A DNA stretch of 64,000 nt from Microvirga sp. Mcv34 (GCF_024519725.1 NZ_JALJRK010000008.1:69040-133039), one strand, 5' to 3'; positions 10,301-19,774 are shown, counted from the stretch's first letter. The notes: generated by a model from the letters alone, not told the origin. Program-made: numbers and translations.

Positions 10301-12141
10301 CGCGGCGCTCCTGTCTTGGCCGCCTTGGCCTCATCGTACCACCAGATGGTGGGGAAGGCGGCTCCGCCGTAGCGCGGCATCGTGTCGGGATGGGAATAGC
10401 GGTTCCAGCGCGCCGTGCGCTGCTTCAGCGACGTCCATTGCGGAACGACATAGTCGTGGGCGAGCAGAACACGATCGAGCGCCTTCGTGGCGGCTACGAG
10501 ATCCTCGCGGTCCTTGGCGAAGATCACCTTGTCGATCAGCGCATCGATGCCGGGATCGGCGATGCCGGCGAGGTTGCGCGAGCCTTCCCTGGCGGCTGCC
10601 TGCGATCCCCAGAATTCGCGCTGCTCATTGCCCGGCGACAGGGATTGCGGCCAGAGACCGGTGGCGATGTCGAAATCGAACGAGCGGGTGCGGTTGGTGT
10701 ATTGCACGTCGTCGATGGTGCGCACGCTCGCGACGATGCCCAGACGGTCGAGCGATGCCTTGTAAGGCAGGAAAACGCGCTCCTCGTTGGGGCTGCTGCT
10801 GAGCAGCTCCACGCTCAGGACCTCGCCCTTGGCATTGACGCGGCGGCCGTTCTTCACCTCCCAGCCCGCTTCCTTGAGCAGGCGGTCCGCCTCGCGCAGG
10901 TTGTTGCGGATCGTTTCGGCTGAGTCGTTGACCGGGTTCTTGTAGGGCGTCGTGAAGACGGTCGCCGGGACCTTGTCGCGGACGCTTTCCAGGATCTCCA
11001 GCTCCTTGCCCTCGGGCAGGCCCGAGGAGGCGAGGTCGAGCCCGTAGAAATAGCTCGATGGGCGCTCGTAGAGGCCGTAGAAGATCGTCTTGTTCAGCTC
11101 CTCGAACGGAAAGGCCAGGTTGAAGGCCCGGCGGACGCGCTGGTCCTTGAACTTGTCGCGCCGCATGTTGAGCACGAAGGCCTGCATGACGCCCGTGGCG
11201 CGGAACGGAAATTCCTCGAGGACGACGCGGCCCTCCTGCCTGGCCGGGAAATCATAGCCCGTGGCCCAGTTGCGGGCGCTGTTCTCGGTGCGGAAATCGA
11301 GGCGGTCCGCCTTGAAGGCTTCGAGCAGCACCGTCGCGTCTCGGTAATACTCGTAGCGGATCTCGTCGAAGTTGTTCTGCCCGACATTCACGTTGGTCTT
11401 TTCGCCCCAGTAATCCTTCACGCGCTCGTAGGTGGCGTTGCGGCCCGCGTCGAAATTCTTGAGGCGGTAGGGACCGGAACCGAGCGGCGGTTCGAGCGTG
11501 GTCTGCGTCACGTCGCGCTTGCGCCCGTCCGGCGCGGTACCCTCCCACCAATGCTTGGGGAGGACCAGGAGTTGGCCCATGATCTGCGGCAGCTCGCGAT
11601 TGCCCTTCTGGTTGAACGTGAACTTGACCTCGCGGTCGCCGGTCTTCTCGGCCTTCGTGACGTTGGCGTAATAGAACGCATAGGTGGGGCTGTTCGCCTT
11701 CAGGCTCTCGAACGAGAAGATCACGTCGTCCGCCGTCACCGGCTGGCCATCGTGCCACTTGGCTTCAGGACGCAGGCGAAAGCTCACGGAAGAATAATCC
11801 TCCGGATAGGAGAACGATTCCGCCAGCAGGCCGTAGGCGGCGTTCGCCTCGTCGAGGGCCGAGGTGGTCAGGGTTTCGTAGATCAGGCCGAGCCCCTGCT
11901 CGGGCGATCCCTTCACGCCGGCGACCACGATGTTGAAGCTGTCGAATGTGCCGAGCGCGCCCAGACGCACCATCCCGCCCTTGGGGGCGTTCGGGTTGAC
12001 GTAGTCGAAATGCGGGAATCCTTCAGGATATTTCGGCTCGTCGAGGAGAGCCGCACCGTGCCGCCATGAGGCTTCCTGGGCTGCGAGGGGGGTGAAGGCG
12101 AGGCAGGCCGCGAGGAAGCTCGGCAGAAGGGTACGGATCAC
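10297..12141 (-). CDS. yejA: peptide-binding protein YejA, copy 2, Sec-type signal
   Basis: Second family-5 solute-binding protein and first gene of the operon, 614 aa. The signal peptide MIRTLLPSFLAACLAFTPLA, cut before or after AQEA, lacks a twin arginine, so Sec export is expected, unlike its paralogue. Family marks include FDYVNPNAPKGGMVRLG, WHDGQPVTADDVIFSFESL and GSGPYRLKNFDAGR. The operon continues with a four-base overlap into the other yejA. About 150 bases lie upstream before the cycM terminator, and they must contain the operon promoter, which I could not define. Confidence 0.92.
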   Translation of the reverse strand: MIRTLLPSFLAACLAFTPLAAQEASWRHGAALLDEPKYPEGFPHFDYVNPNAPKGGMVRLGALGTFDSFNIVVAGVKGSPEQGLGLIYETLTTSALDEANAAYGLLAESFSYPEDYSSVSFRLRPEAKWHDGQPVTADDVIFSFESLKANSPTYAFYYANVTKAEKTGDREVKFTFNQKGNRELPQIMGQLLVLPKHWWEGTAPDGRKRDVTQTTLEPPLGSGPYRLKNFDAGRNATYERVKDYWGEKTNVNVGQNNFDEIRYEYYRDATVLLEAFKADRLDFRTENSARNWATGYDFPARQEGRVVLEEFPFRATGVMQAFVLNMRRDKFKDQRVRRAFNLAFPFEELNKTIFYGLYERPSSYFYGLDLASSGLPEGKELEILESVRDKVPATVFTTPYKNPVNDSAETIRNNLREADRLLKEAGWEVKNGRRVNAKGEVLSVELLSSSPNEERVFLPYKASLDRLGIVASVRTIDDVQYTNRTRSFDFDIATGLWPQSLSPGNEQREFWGSQAAAREGSRNLAGIADPGIDALIDKVIFAKDREDLVAATKALDRVLLAHDYVVPQWTSLKQRTARWNRYSHPDTMPRYGGAAFPTIWWYDEAKAAKTGAPR

Positions 12142-12245
12142 AAGGCGTCTCCTGAAAGGGCGAGGCGTCTGTCGTCAGCTTACATTTTGTGCGCGCTGAG
12201 GCGAGTGCAAGAGATAACGCGTCAGACGGACGGGAGCCCAAAAGA

Positions 12246-12270
12246 AAAGCCGGGCGTCGGGCCCGGCTTT
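12246..12270 (-). terminator. rho-independent terminator of cycM
   Basis: A ten-base-pair stem (AAAGCCGGGC/GCCCGGCTTT) with a five-base loop. It is followed on the reverse strand by TTTTCTTT and lies 25 bases past the cycM stop. Confidence 0.9.
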
Positions 12271-12295
12271 CCGAAATGTGATCGATGTGAACGAC

Positions 12296-12838
12296 TTACT
12301 GGGCCGCCGGCAGCGGAACCGGGTTGTCGGAGAGCGTCCGCAGGTAGACCAGCAGGTCCGCCCGGTCCTTGGCTCCGGCCAGGCCCGCGAAGGCCATGAT
12401 GGTGCCGGGCGTCGCCTGCTTCGGGTTGTGGACGAAGGCGTCCAGGGCCTCGTAGGTCCAGTCGCCGCCATGGGCCTTCATGCCGGCCGAGTAGTTGAAG
12501 CCCTCATGCGAGGCGACCGGACGTCCGACGACGCCGTAGAGGTTCGGGCCGACCTTGTTCGGGCCACCCTTTTCGAGGGTGTGGCAGGCGGCGCACTTCT
12601 TGGACTGAGCCTGGCCCTTGGCCGGATCGGCGCTGGCCAGGAGGACCGGGAGCGGCTGGGCGGGCTCGGCCGGAGCGGCGGCAGCGCCGGCAGCGGCCGC
12701 TTCGGGGGCCGGGAGGTCGTATCCGGGAACAGCGGGCTTATGGGGAGCAAACAGGCCGCCGGCGATAACGTTCACGCCGACCACGAAGAGAAGCGAACCG
12801 AAAACGGCGCCCGCGATCTTATTGGTCTCGATATTCAT
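12296..12838 (-). CDS. cycM: membrane-anchored cytochrome c, CycM/c552 type
   Basis: 180 aa. An uncleaved N-terminal helix ([20 protein letters not shown]) anchors the protein in the inner membrane. An alanine/proline linker (about residues 40-65) carries a class I cytochrome c domain into the periplasm, with the haem motif CAACH near residue 83 and an axial methionine in PGTIMAFAG. In rhizobia CycM passes electrons from the bc1 complex to aa3 oxidase. It stands alone, with its own terminator after it and a 257-base spacer before kdsB on the other strand. Confidence 0.93.
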   Translation of the reverse strand: MNIETNKIAGAVFGSLLFVVGVNVIAGGLFAPHKPAVPGYDLPAPEAAAAGAAAAPAEPAQPLPVLLASADPAKGQAQSKKCAACHTLEKGGPNKVGPNLYGVVGRPVASHEGFNYSAGMKAHGGDWTYEALDAFVHNPKQATPGTIMAFAGLAGAKDRADLLVYLRTLSDNPVPLPAAQ

Positions 12839-13095
12839 CAGTTAGGCTCTCCTCGCCTTCGTACACCGGCGAAATCAGCGCAGCAGAACGGATCCGCGGG
12901 CGGACGCCCACGACAGGGCCGTTGCTTAGCCGTAGTGATGGGGTTTTGACAATGGGGTTTCCAGGAGTTTTCGCCGTTCTCGTGGTCGCAGCACCGGTCC
13001 CGAACGCGGTGAGCCGGCCGAAGATCCCGGTCGAGCCCATGACAAACGACCTCCGCCTTGCTAAGGACCGCGCACTTTTCTGAACAAGCAGCCCC

Positions 13096-13839
13096 ATGTC
13101 CGACCCGATCGTCCTCATCCCCGCCCGCCTTGCCGCGACCCGGCTTCCGAACAAGCCTCTGGCCGAGATCGCCGGCGAACCCATGATCGTCCATGTGTGG
13201 CGCCGGGCCGTGGAGGCGGGAATCGGCCCCGTGGCCGTGGCGACCGACGCCCCCGAGATCGCCGAGGCGGTGACCCGGGCCGGCGGGCAGGCGGTCATGA
13301 CCCGGGCGGACCATGCCTCCGGGTCCGACCGCATCTTCGAGGCTGTGGAAAAGCTCGACCCGGACGGGCGGCATGACGTGATCGTGAACGTCCAGGGCGA
13401 CCTGCCGACCATCGATCCGGCGGCGATCGCCGCCTCCATCGTCCCGCTCTCGGACCCGGCGGTCGATATCGCCACCCTGGTGGCCGTGATCGCCCGGGAG
13501 GAGGAGAGGACCAATCCCAACGTGGTGAAGATGGTGGGCAGCCCGCTCTCGGCCGGGCATTTCCGCGCCCTCTACTTCACCCGCGCGACTGCGCCCTACG
13601 GCGAAGGTCCGCTCTATCATCACATCGGCCTCTATGCCTATCGCCGCAGGGCGTTGCAGCGTTTCGTCGGCCTCAAGCCGTCTCCCCTGGAGATGCGCGA
13701 GAGGCTGGAGCAGCTGCGGGCGCTCGAGGCCGGCATGCGGATCGACGCCGTCGTGGTCGACGACGTGCCGCTCGGCGTCGATACGCCCCACGATCTGGAC
13801 AGGGCGCGCGAGATCCTCGCAGCGCGGAGGACATCATGA
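13096..13839 (+). CDS. kdsB: 3-deoxy-manno-octulosonate cytidylyltransferase
   Basis: Activates Kdo with CTP for lipopolysaccharide inner-core synthesis; cytoplasmic. 247 aa, normal length. The nucleotide-binding start [15 protein letters not shown], the ATDAPEI strand, the [13 protein letters not shown] loop and [10 protein letters not shown] are all in place, and the C-terminal [13 protein letters not shown] is the usual family ending. The ribosome site is weak. The stop overlaps the pheA start by four bases, so the two are translationally coupled although their pathways differ. Transcription probably starts in the spacer shared with divergent cycM. Confidence 0.95.
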   Translation: MSDPIVLIPARLAATRLPNKPLAEIAGEPMIVHVWRRAVEAGIGPVAVATDAPEIAEAVTRAGGQAVMTRADHASGSDRIFEAVEKLDPDGRHDVIVNVQGDLPTIDPAAIAASIVPLSDPAVDIATLVAVIAREEERTNPNVVKMVGSPLSAGHFRALYFTRATAPYGEGPLYHHIGLYAYRRRALQRFVGLKPSPLEMRERLEQLRALEAGMRIDAVVVDDVPLGVDTPHDLDRAREILAARRTS

Positions 13840-14690
13840 GCAAGCTTATTTCCTTTCAAGGCGAGCTGGGCGCCAATTCCCACACCGCCTGCTCGGAGGC
13901 GCGTCCCGATTGGGAGCCGCTGCCCTGTCCGACCTTCGAGGACGCCCTGGCGGCCGTGAACGAGGGAACGGCGGGCCTCGCCATGATTCCCATCGAGAAC
14001 TCCATCGCCGGGCGCGTGGCCGACATCCACCACATGCTGCCGACCTCCGGCCTGCACATCCTCGGCGAGCATTTCCTGCCGATCCACTTCCACCTCATGG
14101 CGATCCCGGGTGCGGATCTCGGCACCGTCAAGGACGTCTACAGCCACGTCCATGCCCTGGGCCAATGCCGCAAGATCATCCGCAAGCTCGGGCTCAAGGC
14201 CCATGTGGCCGGTGACACGGCGGGTTCCGCCCGCGAGGTGTCCGAGTGGAAGGACCCGACCCGGGCCTCGCTGTCGCCCCGCATGGCGGCCGATATCTAC
14301 GGCCTGAACATCCTGGCCGAGAACGTGGAGGACGAGACGCACAACACCACCCGTTTCGTGATCCTGTCCAAGACGCCGTACTGGGCGCCCGCCGGGCAGG
14401 GGCCGACTGTCACCTCCTTCGTGTTCCGCGTCCGCAACCTGCCGGCCGCGCTCTACAAGGCGCTGGGCGGGTTCGCGACCAACGGCATCAATATGACCAA
14501 GCTCGAGAGCTACATGCTCGAGGGCGAGTTCCTGGCGACGCAGTTCTACGCCGAGGTGGACGGCCACCCGGAGGACGCGAACCTCAAGCGGGCCCTGGAG
14601 GAGCTGGAATTCTTCTCCCGGGAACTGCGCATCCTCGGCGTCTATCCGGCCGACCCGTTCCGCGAGAAGATCAAGGACGCGGCTGCGTGA
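13836..14690 (+). CDS. pheA: prephenate dehydratase
   Basis: Converts prephenate to phenylpyruvate in phenylalanine synthesis. 284 aa, monofunctional: there is no chorismate mutase domain. The two-lobed catalytic part has [10 protein letters not shown] at the start, the [15 protein letters not shown] block, and the catalytic threonine/arginine-phenylalanine region [11 protein letters not shown]-terminal ACT regulatory domain follows from about residue 190 ([20 protein letters not shown], then LESYMLEG), which in the family binds phenylalanine for feedback control. It starts inside the kdsB stop and ends inside the next gene's GTG start. Confidence 0.95.
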   Translation: MSKLISFQGELGANSHTACSEARPDWEPLPCPTFEDALAAVNEGTAGLAMIPIENSIAGRVADIHHMLPTSGLHILGEHFLPIHFHLMAIPGADLGTVKDVYSHVHALGQCRKIIRKLGLKAHVAGDTAGSAREVSEWKDPTRASLSPRMAADIYGLNILAENVEDETHNTTRFVILSKTPYWAPAGQGPTVTSFVFRVRNLPAALYKALGGFATNGINMTKLESYMLEGEFLATQFYAEVDGHPEDANLKRALEELEFFSRELRILGVYPADPFREKIKDAAA

Positions 14691-15226
14691 GCATCCTCGT
14701 CCGCGACGCGGCCGAGGCCGATGTCGGCGGGATCGCGCGCGTTCACGTCCAGGGCTGGCGCGAATCCTACAAGGATTTCCTCCGCCCGGAGGCGCTCGAA
14801 GGCCTCTCCGTCGAGGAGCGGCAACGGCTATGGCAGGACGTCTTCACGCAGCTCGACCCAAGGGCCAGACTCCTCGTCGCGGAAACGGAGGACGGCGAGA
14901 TCGTCGGCTTCGCCCATGGCGGGCCGATCCGCCGCGAAAATGCCGAGCCCCTCGGCACCGAGACCGAAATCTTCGCCATCTATTTGCTCGACAGGGTCAA
15001 GCGCCAGGGCATCGGCCTGAGGCTGATGCGCGGCGTGTTCGATCATCTGGCCCGGCACGGCTTCCGCTCCGTGGGCCTCTGGGTGCTCAAGGACAACCTG
15101 TCCGCCCGCCGCTTCTACGAGATCCTCGGCGGGCAGCCGGGCGCCGAACAATCCTTCGACCTGCGCGGCCAGATCGTTGTCGAGGTCGCCTACCAGTTCG
15201 AGGTGGGGTTTTCTAAGGATCCTTAA
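14687..15226 (+). CDS. GNAT family N-acetyltransferase
   Basis: 179 aa beginning at a GTG that overlaps the pheA stop (GTGA). The open frame extends far upstream, but only inside pheA. The acetyl-CoA fold is seen as IRDAA-type first strand (LVRDAAEADVGGIARVHVQG), the EIFAIYLLDRVKRQGIGLRL pyrophosphate loop (Q/R-x-x-G-x-G/A type, residues near 105-115) and the C-terminal NLSARRFYEILGG. Substrate unknown. It is the third gene of a coupled kdsB-pheA-GNAT unit and meets nudC tail to tail with a four-base overlap. Confidence 0.85.
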   Translation: MSILVRDAAEADVGGIARVHVQGWRESYKDFLRPEALEGLSVEERQRLWQDVFTQLDPRARLLVAETEDGEIVGFAHGGPIRRENAEPLGTETEIFAIYLLDRVKRQGIGLRLMRGVFDHLARHGFRSVGLWVLKDNLSARRFYEILGGQPGAEQSFDLRGQIVVEVAYQFEVGFSKDP

Positions 15227-16125
15227 TTCTTCACCCACTCCCGGACCAGATGGTGGGCGATCGCGATAGGCGAGGGGGCGTTGAACTGTTCGTGGGTGCC
15301 CTCTAGCATCCGCCGGACATCGTCCTTGGTGAACCAGCGGGCGTCCTCCAGCTCCTCGCCGTCGAAGGCGATCTCGTCGGTGAGCGCCTCGCCGATGCAG
15401 CCGATCATGACGTTGGATGGGAAGGGCCAGGGCTGGGAGGTCATGTAGCGTACCGCGCCGACCCTGATGCCGGCCTCCTCGAAGGTCTCCCGGCGCACTG
15501 CATCCTCGATGGTCTCGCCCGGCTCCAGGAAGCCGGCGAGGCAGGAATACATCTTCTCGGCGAAGCGCGGCTGGCGGCCCATGAGGCATTTTTCGCCCTG
15601 CGTGATCAGCATGATCACCACCGGGTCGGTGCGGGGGAAGTGCTGGGCCCCGCAGGAGGCGCAGTCGCGCCGGAAACCGGCCTGCGCCAATCGCGTCGGC
15701 GCGCCGCAATTGGCGCAGAAGCGATGCCGCCGGTGCCAGTCGAGCAGGGATTTCGCCATGGCGAGCAGCCCGAGCTCCTCCGCCGGAACCAGGCTGCGCA
15801 CCGCGATGGAGCGCAGGTCCACGACCGCGAAGGACGGATCGTCCTGAAACGACTCCGCCGCCTCGGGCACCGCTAGGGTCGCCACCACGGGGCGGTCGCC
15901 GAGCGTGCCGAGAAAGACCTGCTCCTGATGGCCGGGGAGGCGGTCGAGGATCGAGGCGGGCAGGAGGCTCGTCCCCGGTTCGCCCACCTGGAGGACGGGC
16001 AGGTCGCCGGTCAGGACCACCATGGCGGTGCGCGGATCCCGCACTGCGTTGGCAAGGGCCTCCGGGTCCCGCTCGGCACTGTGGCGGACGAGCGGGTTCG
16101 AGATATAGGCGATGGGTCGGGTCAT
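15223..16125 (-). CDS. nudC: NAD(H) pyrophosphatase NudC
   Basis: Hydrolyses NADH/NAD+ to NMN(H) and AMP; the family also removes NAD caps from RNA. 300 aa. It has an N-terminal Nudix-like domain, then a zinc ribbon with four cysteines (CANCG and CASCG), and then the Nudix box (GFLEPGETIEDAVRRETFEE and AG). The NudC-specific SQPWPFPSN motif is present. It lies four bases downstream of the HIT gene on the same strand, so the two are probably co-transcribed. Its end overlaps the GNAT gene convergently. Confidence 0.94.
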   Translation of the reverse strand: MTRPIAYISNPLVRHSAERDPEALANAVRDPRTAMVVLTGDLPVLQVGEPGTSLLPASILDRLPGHQEQVFLGTLGDRPVVATLAVPEAAESFQDDPSFAVVDLRSIAVRSLVPAEELGLLAMAKSLLDWHRRHRFCANCGAPTRLAQAGFRRDCASCGAQHFPRTDPVVIMLITQGEKCLMGRQPRFAEKMYSCLAGFLEPGETIEDAVRRETFEEAGIRVGAVRYMTSQPWPFPSNVMIGCIGEALTDEIAFDGEELEDARWFTKDDVRRMLEGTHEQFNAPSPIAIAHHLVREWVKN

Positions 16126-16129
16126 GGGG

Positions 16130-16540
16130 TCAGGCCGCTGCGAAAAGGGCTGCGGCGCGCTCGATCAGGGCCGTCGCCGCGTGGTCGGGATAGGGGGTGC
16201 GGGTGCCGTGCCCCCAGACGGGGCCGGGCCAGGCCGGATCGGAGCGGAAGCGCCCGATCACATGCACATGAAGCTGCGTCACGATGTTGCCCAGCGCCCC
16301 CACATTCACCTTGTCGGGCTTCGAGAGCTCCAGCATCACCTTGGTGGCGATGCGGATCTCTTGAGCGAGCTGGGCGTAATCGGCCTCCGAGAGGTCAGTA
16401 AACTCGCTCACCCCCTCAATCCGCGGCACCAGCACGAACCAGGGAAAGCGTGCGTCGTTCAGAAGCAGGACGGACGAGAGGGCGAGGTCACCGACCGGGA
16501 TCGTGTCGGCTTCGAGCCGGGAATCGAGCGTGAATGTCAT
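16130..16540 (-). CDS. HIT domain protein (Ap4A hydrolase-like)
   Basis: 136 aa, a single histidine-triad domain. The signature reads QLHVHVIGR, so the first histidine of the usual HxHxH triad is glutamine while the other two remain; I recall this variant in alphaproteobacterial relatives. Other marks are WFVLVPR and KVNVGALGNIV. HIT proteins hydrolyse dinucleoside polyphosphates or nucleotide conjugates; the substrate here is unknown. The ATG at 16540 begins the domain, and the longer upstream frame runs toward the SRP RNA region without homology. It pairs with nudC, a nucleotide-cleanup theme. Confidence 0.85.
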   Translation of the reverse strand: MTFTLDSRLEADTIPVGDLALSSVLLLNDARFPWFVLVPRIEGVSEFTDLSEADYAQLAQEIRIATKVMLELSKPDKVNVGALGNIVTQLHVHVIGRFRSDPAWPGPVWGHGTRTPYPDHAATALIERAAALFAAA

Positions 16541-16680
16541 GGCGCCATGTAAGCGCGCCTTAGGCGTCGTGTCAGCCTGTGTTCCGCTTCGTTCCTCGAA
16601 GAGCCCGGTGGAGAGCGGGGATGACCGCCCGGGCGCTTCGTTTCCAACTTGCGTTTCTCGGGCGATACGCCCATATAGCC

Positions 16681-16780
16681 GGTGGGAGGTTGGCGAGGGA
16701 CGTCTCACTCGCCAACCGGGTCAGGTCCGGAAGGAAGCAGCCCTAACGAGACCGAACGGGTCTTCGTCCAGCCTCCCACC
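16681..16780 (+). ncRNA. ffs: signal recognition particle 4.5S-type RNA
   Basis: The conserved SRP domain IV core GGTCAGGTCCGGAAGGAAGC and the following AGCCCTAAC are present. GGTGGGAGG at the 5' end pairs with CCTCCCACC at the 3' end, giving the small bacterial SRP RNA of about 100 nt. The location immediately upstream of dnaX is the usual alphaproteobacterial arrangement. The exact ends are inferred from the pairing. Confidence 0.95.
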
Positions 16781-16809
16781 TTTCGCGATTCTCCAAAGCC
16801 TTGCAGTCG

Positions 16810-18642
16810 ATGGACGATACCACAGCCGGCACGCCCCCGAACGACGAGCCGGCCCTGCCGGGCTTCCCCGCCGCGCCCGCTCCAGCGGCTGCTTCCGCAG
16901 CGCAGGCCTCCCCCTATCGCGTCCTTGCCCGAAAATACCGCCCTCGAACCTTCGATGACCTGATCGGTCAGGAGGCGATGGTGCGCACCCTCTCGAACGC
17001 CTTCGAGACCGGGCGCATCCCGCAGGCCTGGATGCTCACCGGCGTCCGCGGCGTCGGCAAGACCACCACGGCCCGCATCCTGGCCCGTGGCCTCAATTAT
17101 CAGAAGGCCGATGGCTCGGGTCAGCCGACCATCCACATGCCGGAACTTGGCGTCCATTGCCAGGCGATCATGGAATCGCGGCACGTGGACGTGCTGGAGA
17201 TGGACGCGGCCTCTCACACGGGCATCGACGACGTCCGCCAGATCATCGACGGCATCCGCTATTCGCCGGTCTCAGCCCGATACAAGGTCTACATCATCGA
17301 CGAGGTCCACATGCTCTCGGAGAAGGCGTTCAATGCCTTCCTGAAGACGCTTGAGGAGCCGCCGCCGCACGCGAAGTTCATCTTCGCCACCACCGAAATC
17401 CGGAAAGTCCCCGTCACGATCCTGTCCCGCTGCCAGCGCTTCGACCTGCGCCGCATCGAGGCGGACAAGCTCGTGGCCCATTTGGGCCGCATCTGCAATG
17501 CCGAGGGCGTGCAGGCCGATGCGGAAGCGCTCGCCGCCATTGCCCGCGCGGCGGAAGGCTCAGCGCGCGATTCCCTGTCGCTGATGGACCAGGCCATCGC
17601 CCACGGCGCCGGTGTCGTGACGCCCGACACCGTGCGCGACATGCTGGGGCTTGCCGACCGCACGCAGGTGATCGACCTCTTCGAGGCCGTGATGCGCGGC
17701 GACGTGCCTGCGGCCTTCGCGGGCCTGCGCTCGCAATACGATGCCGGTGCGGACCCGGCCGTGATCCTGTCCGATCTCGCGGCCTTCTCGCATGTGGTCA
17801 CGCGCCTCAAGCTGATTCCGGAGGCCGCCAGGGATCCTGCTCTCTCCGAGATCGAGCGGACGCGCGGCACCGATTACGCCCAGAAGCTCTCGGTCAGGAC
17901 CCTGTCGCGCGCCTGGCAGATCCTCCTCAAGGGCATTCCCGAGGTGCAATCCTCGAACCGCCCCATCGCGGCGGCCGAAATGGTGATCGTGCGCCTCGCC
18001 TATGCGGCCGATCTGCCGACCCCGGACGAGGCCCTGCGCGCCCTGAAGGACGGCGCGCCGGTTCCCGCCGGCGGCGCCTCGGCGCCTTCGCCCCGGCCGT
18101 CCGGTCCCGCCACGTCCGGCAACATGGCGCTCGCGACGTCGCAGCCCTATCCCCAGCCGCGCCCGCAAGCCGCGCAGCCCGAGCCGACCATGCGGCTTCG
18201 CCGCTTCGAGGACGTGGTGGCGCTCGCCGGCGAGAAGCGCGAGATCGTCCTTAAGGCGCAGCTCGAACGGGACGTGCGCCTCGTGCGCTTCGAGGAGGGC
18301 CGCATCGAGCTCAGCCTCACCGACACCGGCAGCCGCACCATCGCCAATGACCTGACCCGCGCCCTGCAGCAATGGACGGGCGAGCGCTGGATGGTGGCCC
18401 TGTCCTCGGAGGAGGGCCAGGCGACCCTGCACGAGAAGGCGGTCGAGGCCGAGCGCGAGCGCAAGGAAGGCGCCGCCAACCATCCGCTCGTGCAGGCGGT
18501 GCTGACCAAGTTTCCCGGCGCGCAGATCGTGAACGTGATCGAGCGGGCGGAGAAGCCCGGCGAGGATGCGGAAACCGAGATCCTCGGCGAGGCCGATGCG
18601 CTGGCCGCGCACGAGGCCGAAGACGACGACGATCTTTTCTGA
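16810..18642 (+). CDS. dnaX: DNA polymerase III subunit gamma/tau
   Basis: Clamp-loader ATPase of the replicative polymerase, 610 aa from the ATG at 16810; a TTG at 16801 would add three residues. Walker A is GVRGVGKTTT, the DEAH-like box reads IIDEVHML, and sensor 1 is FIFATTEIRKVP. The AAA+ core is followed by a proline-rich linker (about residues 415-460) and a tau-like C-terminus. The stretch that carries a four-cysteine zinc site in E. coli holds only one cysteine (GVHCQAIMESRHVD). The ebfC and recR genes follow, the classic order dnaX-ebfC-recR. No obvious slippery A-run for programmed frameshifting was noted. Confidence 0.95.
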   Translation: MDDTTAGTPPNDEPALPGFPAAPAPAAASAAQASPYRVLARKYRPRTFDDLIGQEAMVRTLSNAFETGRIPQAWMLTGVRGVGKTTTARILARGLNYQKADGSGQPTIHMPELGVHCQAIMESRHVDVLEMDAASHTGIDDVRQIIDGIRYSPVSARYKVYIIDEVHMLSEKAFNAFLKTLEEPPPHAKFIFATTEIRKVPVTILSRCQRFDLRRIEADKLVAHLGRICNAEGVQADAEALAAIARAAEGSARDSLSLMDQAIAHGAGVVTPDTVRDMLGLADRTQVIDLFEAVMRGDVPAAFAGLRSQYDAGADPAVILSDLAAFSHVVTRLKLIPEAARDPALSEIERTRGTDYAQKLSVRTLSRAWQILLKGIPEVQSSNRPIAAAEMVIVRLAYAADLPTPDEALRALKDGAPVPAGGASAPSPRPSGPATSGNMALATSQPYPQPRPQAAQPEPTMRLRRFEDVVALAGEKREIVLKAQLERDVRLVRFEEGRIELSLTDTGSRTIANDLTRALQQWTGERWMVALSSEEGQATLHEKAVEAERERKEGAANHPLVQAVLTKFPGAQIVNVIERAEKPGEDAETEILGEADALAAHEAEDDDDLF

Positions 18643-18670
18643 TTTTCTTTTCGAGATTGAGGACACCGTC

Positions 18671-18991
18671 ATGAAGGACATCATGGGATTGATGAAGCAG
18701 GCTCAGGCCATGCAGCAGAAGCTGCAGGACGCCCAGGCCGAGCTCGACACCCTCGAAGTCGACGGCAGTGCCGGCGGCGGCGTCGTGACCGTGAAGGTGA
18801 CCGGCAAGGGCAGCCTGAAATCCATCAACATCGATCCCTCGCTCATGAATCCGGACGAGAAGGAGATCCTTGAGGATCTCATCGTGGCGGCCATGAACGA
18901 TGCCCGCGGCAAAGCCGAGCGCGTCACCCAGGAGCGCATGGAAAGCATCACCAAGGGCCTGCCGCTTCCTCCGGGCCTGAAGCTGTTCTGA
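18671..18991 (+). CDS. ebfC: nucleoid-associated protein, YbaB/EbfC family
   Basis: 106 aa DNA-binding protein thought to act with RecR or in nucleoid organisation. The N-terminal helix MKDIMGLMKQAQAMQQKLQ, the central strand GVVTVKVTGKG and the NPDEKEILEDLI helix fit the family. I chose the ATG at 18671, 28 bases after dnaX, because it gives the standard start; the upstream in-frame part overlaps dnaX. Confidence 0.93.
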   Translation: MKDIMGLMKQAQAMQQKLQDAQAELDTLEVDGSAGGGVVTVKVTGKGSLKSINIDPSLMNPDEKEILEDLIVAAMNDARGKAERVTQERMESITKGLPLPPGLKLF

Positions 18992-19065
18992 GCGAAGCAT
19001 CGCGCGAAGAAGTCGATACGGGTTCTTCGCACCGAGCGATGCGACAAAAGCAAAAGAGAACTTGA

Positions 19066-19671
19066 ATGGCTCAGCACGTTGCCGGCCCTGAGATCGAGCG
19101 CCTGATCCAGCTCCTCGCCCGCCTGCCGGGCCTGGGGCCGCGCTCCGCGCGGCGCGCGGCGCTCCATCTCATCAAGAAGCGCGAGACGCTGCTCAACCCG
19201 TTGAGCGATGCCATGCGCATCGCCAACGAGCGCATCGTCGTGTGCTCGACCTGTGGCAATGTCGATACGTCGGATCCCTGCACGGTCTGCCGGGATGCCA
19301 AGCGCGATCCGTCCATCCTCGTGATCGTGGAGGATGTGTCCGATCTTTGGGCTCTGGAGCGATCCGGCGCCGTCAACGCCAAGTATCACGTGCTCGGCGG
19401 CGTGCTCTCGCCGCTCGACGGCGTGCGGCCCGAGCACCTGAACCTGGAACGCCTCGTCGCCCGCGCGTCGGAGCCCGGCGTGAACGAGGTGATCCTGGCG
19501 CTCAACGCCACGGTCGACGGCCAGACCACGGCCCATTACATCACCGAGCTTCTCGCCCACCTTCCCGTGAAGGTGACCAAGCTCGCTCACGGCGTCCCGG
19601 TCGGCGGCGAGCTCGACTATCTCGACGAGGGCACGCTCTCGGCGGCGATCCGGCAGCGCACGGCGTTCTAA
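19066..19671 (+). CDS. recR: recombination mediator RecR
   Basis: Works with RecO/RecF to load RecA at gaps. 201 aa, normal length. It has an N-terminal helix-hairpin-helix ([19 protein letters not shown]), a zinc finger [16 protein letters not shown] at about residues 58-73, and a Toprim domain starting [15 protein letters not shown]. The C-terminal [12 protein letters not shown] is characteristic. It is the third gene of the dnaX unit; the 74-base gap before it contains an imperfect inverted repeat built on GCATCG. Confidence 0.95.
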   Translation: MAQHVAGPEIERLIQLLARLPGLGPRSARRAALHLIKKRETLLNPLSDAMRIANERIVVCSTCGNVDTSDPCTVCRDAKRDPSILVIVEDVSDLWALERSGAVNAKYHVLGGVLSPLDGVRPEHLNLERLVARASEPGVNEVILALNATVDGQTTAHYITELLAHLPVKVTKLAHGVPVGGELDYLDEGTLSAAIRQRTAF

Positions 19672-19686
19672 AACACATCTCTCCGT

Positions 19687-19774
19687 CGTCATCCCCGGGC
19701 TTGTCCCGGGGACCCACGTCTTACTCGGAGCGTGGGTCAAGGCGTGGATGGCCGGGACAAGCCCGGCCATGACG
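19687..19774. repeat. intergenic palindromic repeat, CGTCATCCCCGGGCTTGTCC family
   Basis: Opposed arms CGTCATCCCCGGGCTTGTCC and GGGACAAGCCCGGCCATGACG flank an inner CCCACG...CGTGGG stem. This element type is very common between genes in Rhizobiales. It lies between recR and dapD and may act as a transcript end. Confidence 0.8.

Noticed and set aside
8909-10372. 487-codon forward open frame opposite yejA
   Set aside because: Antisense shadow of yejA copy 1; no recognisable domain.
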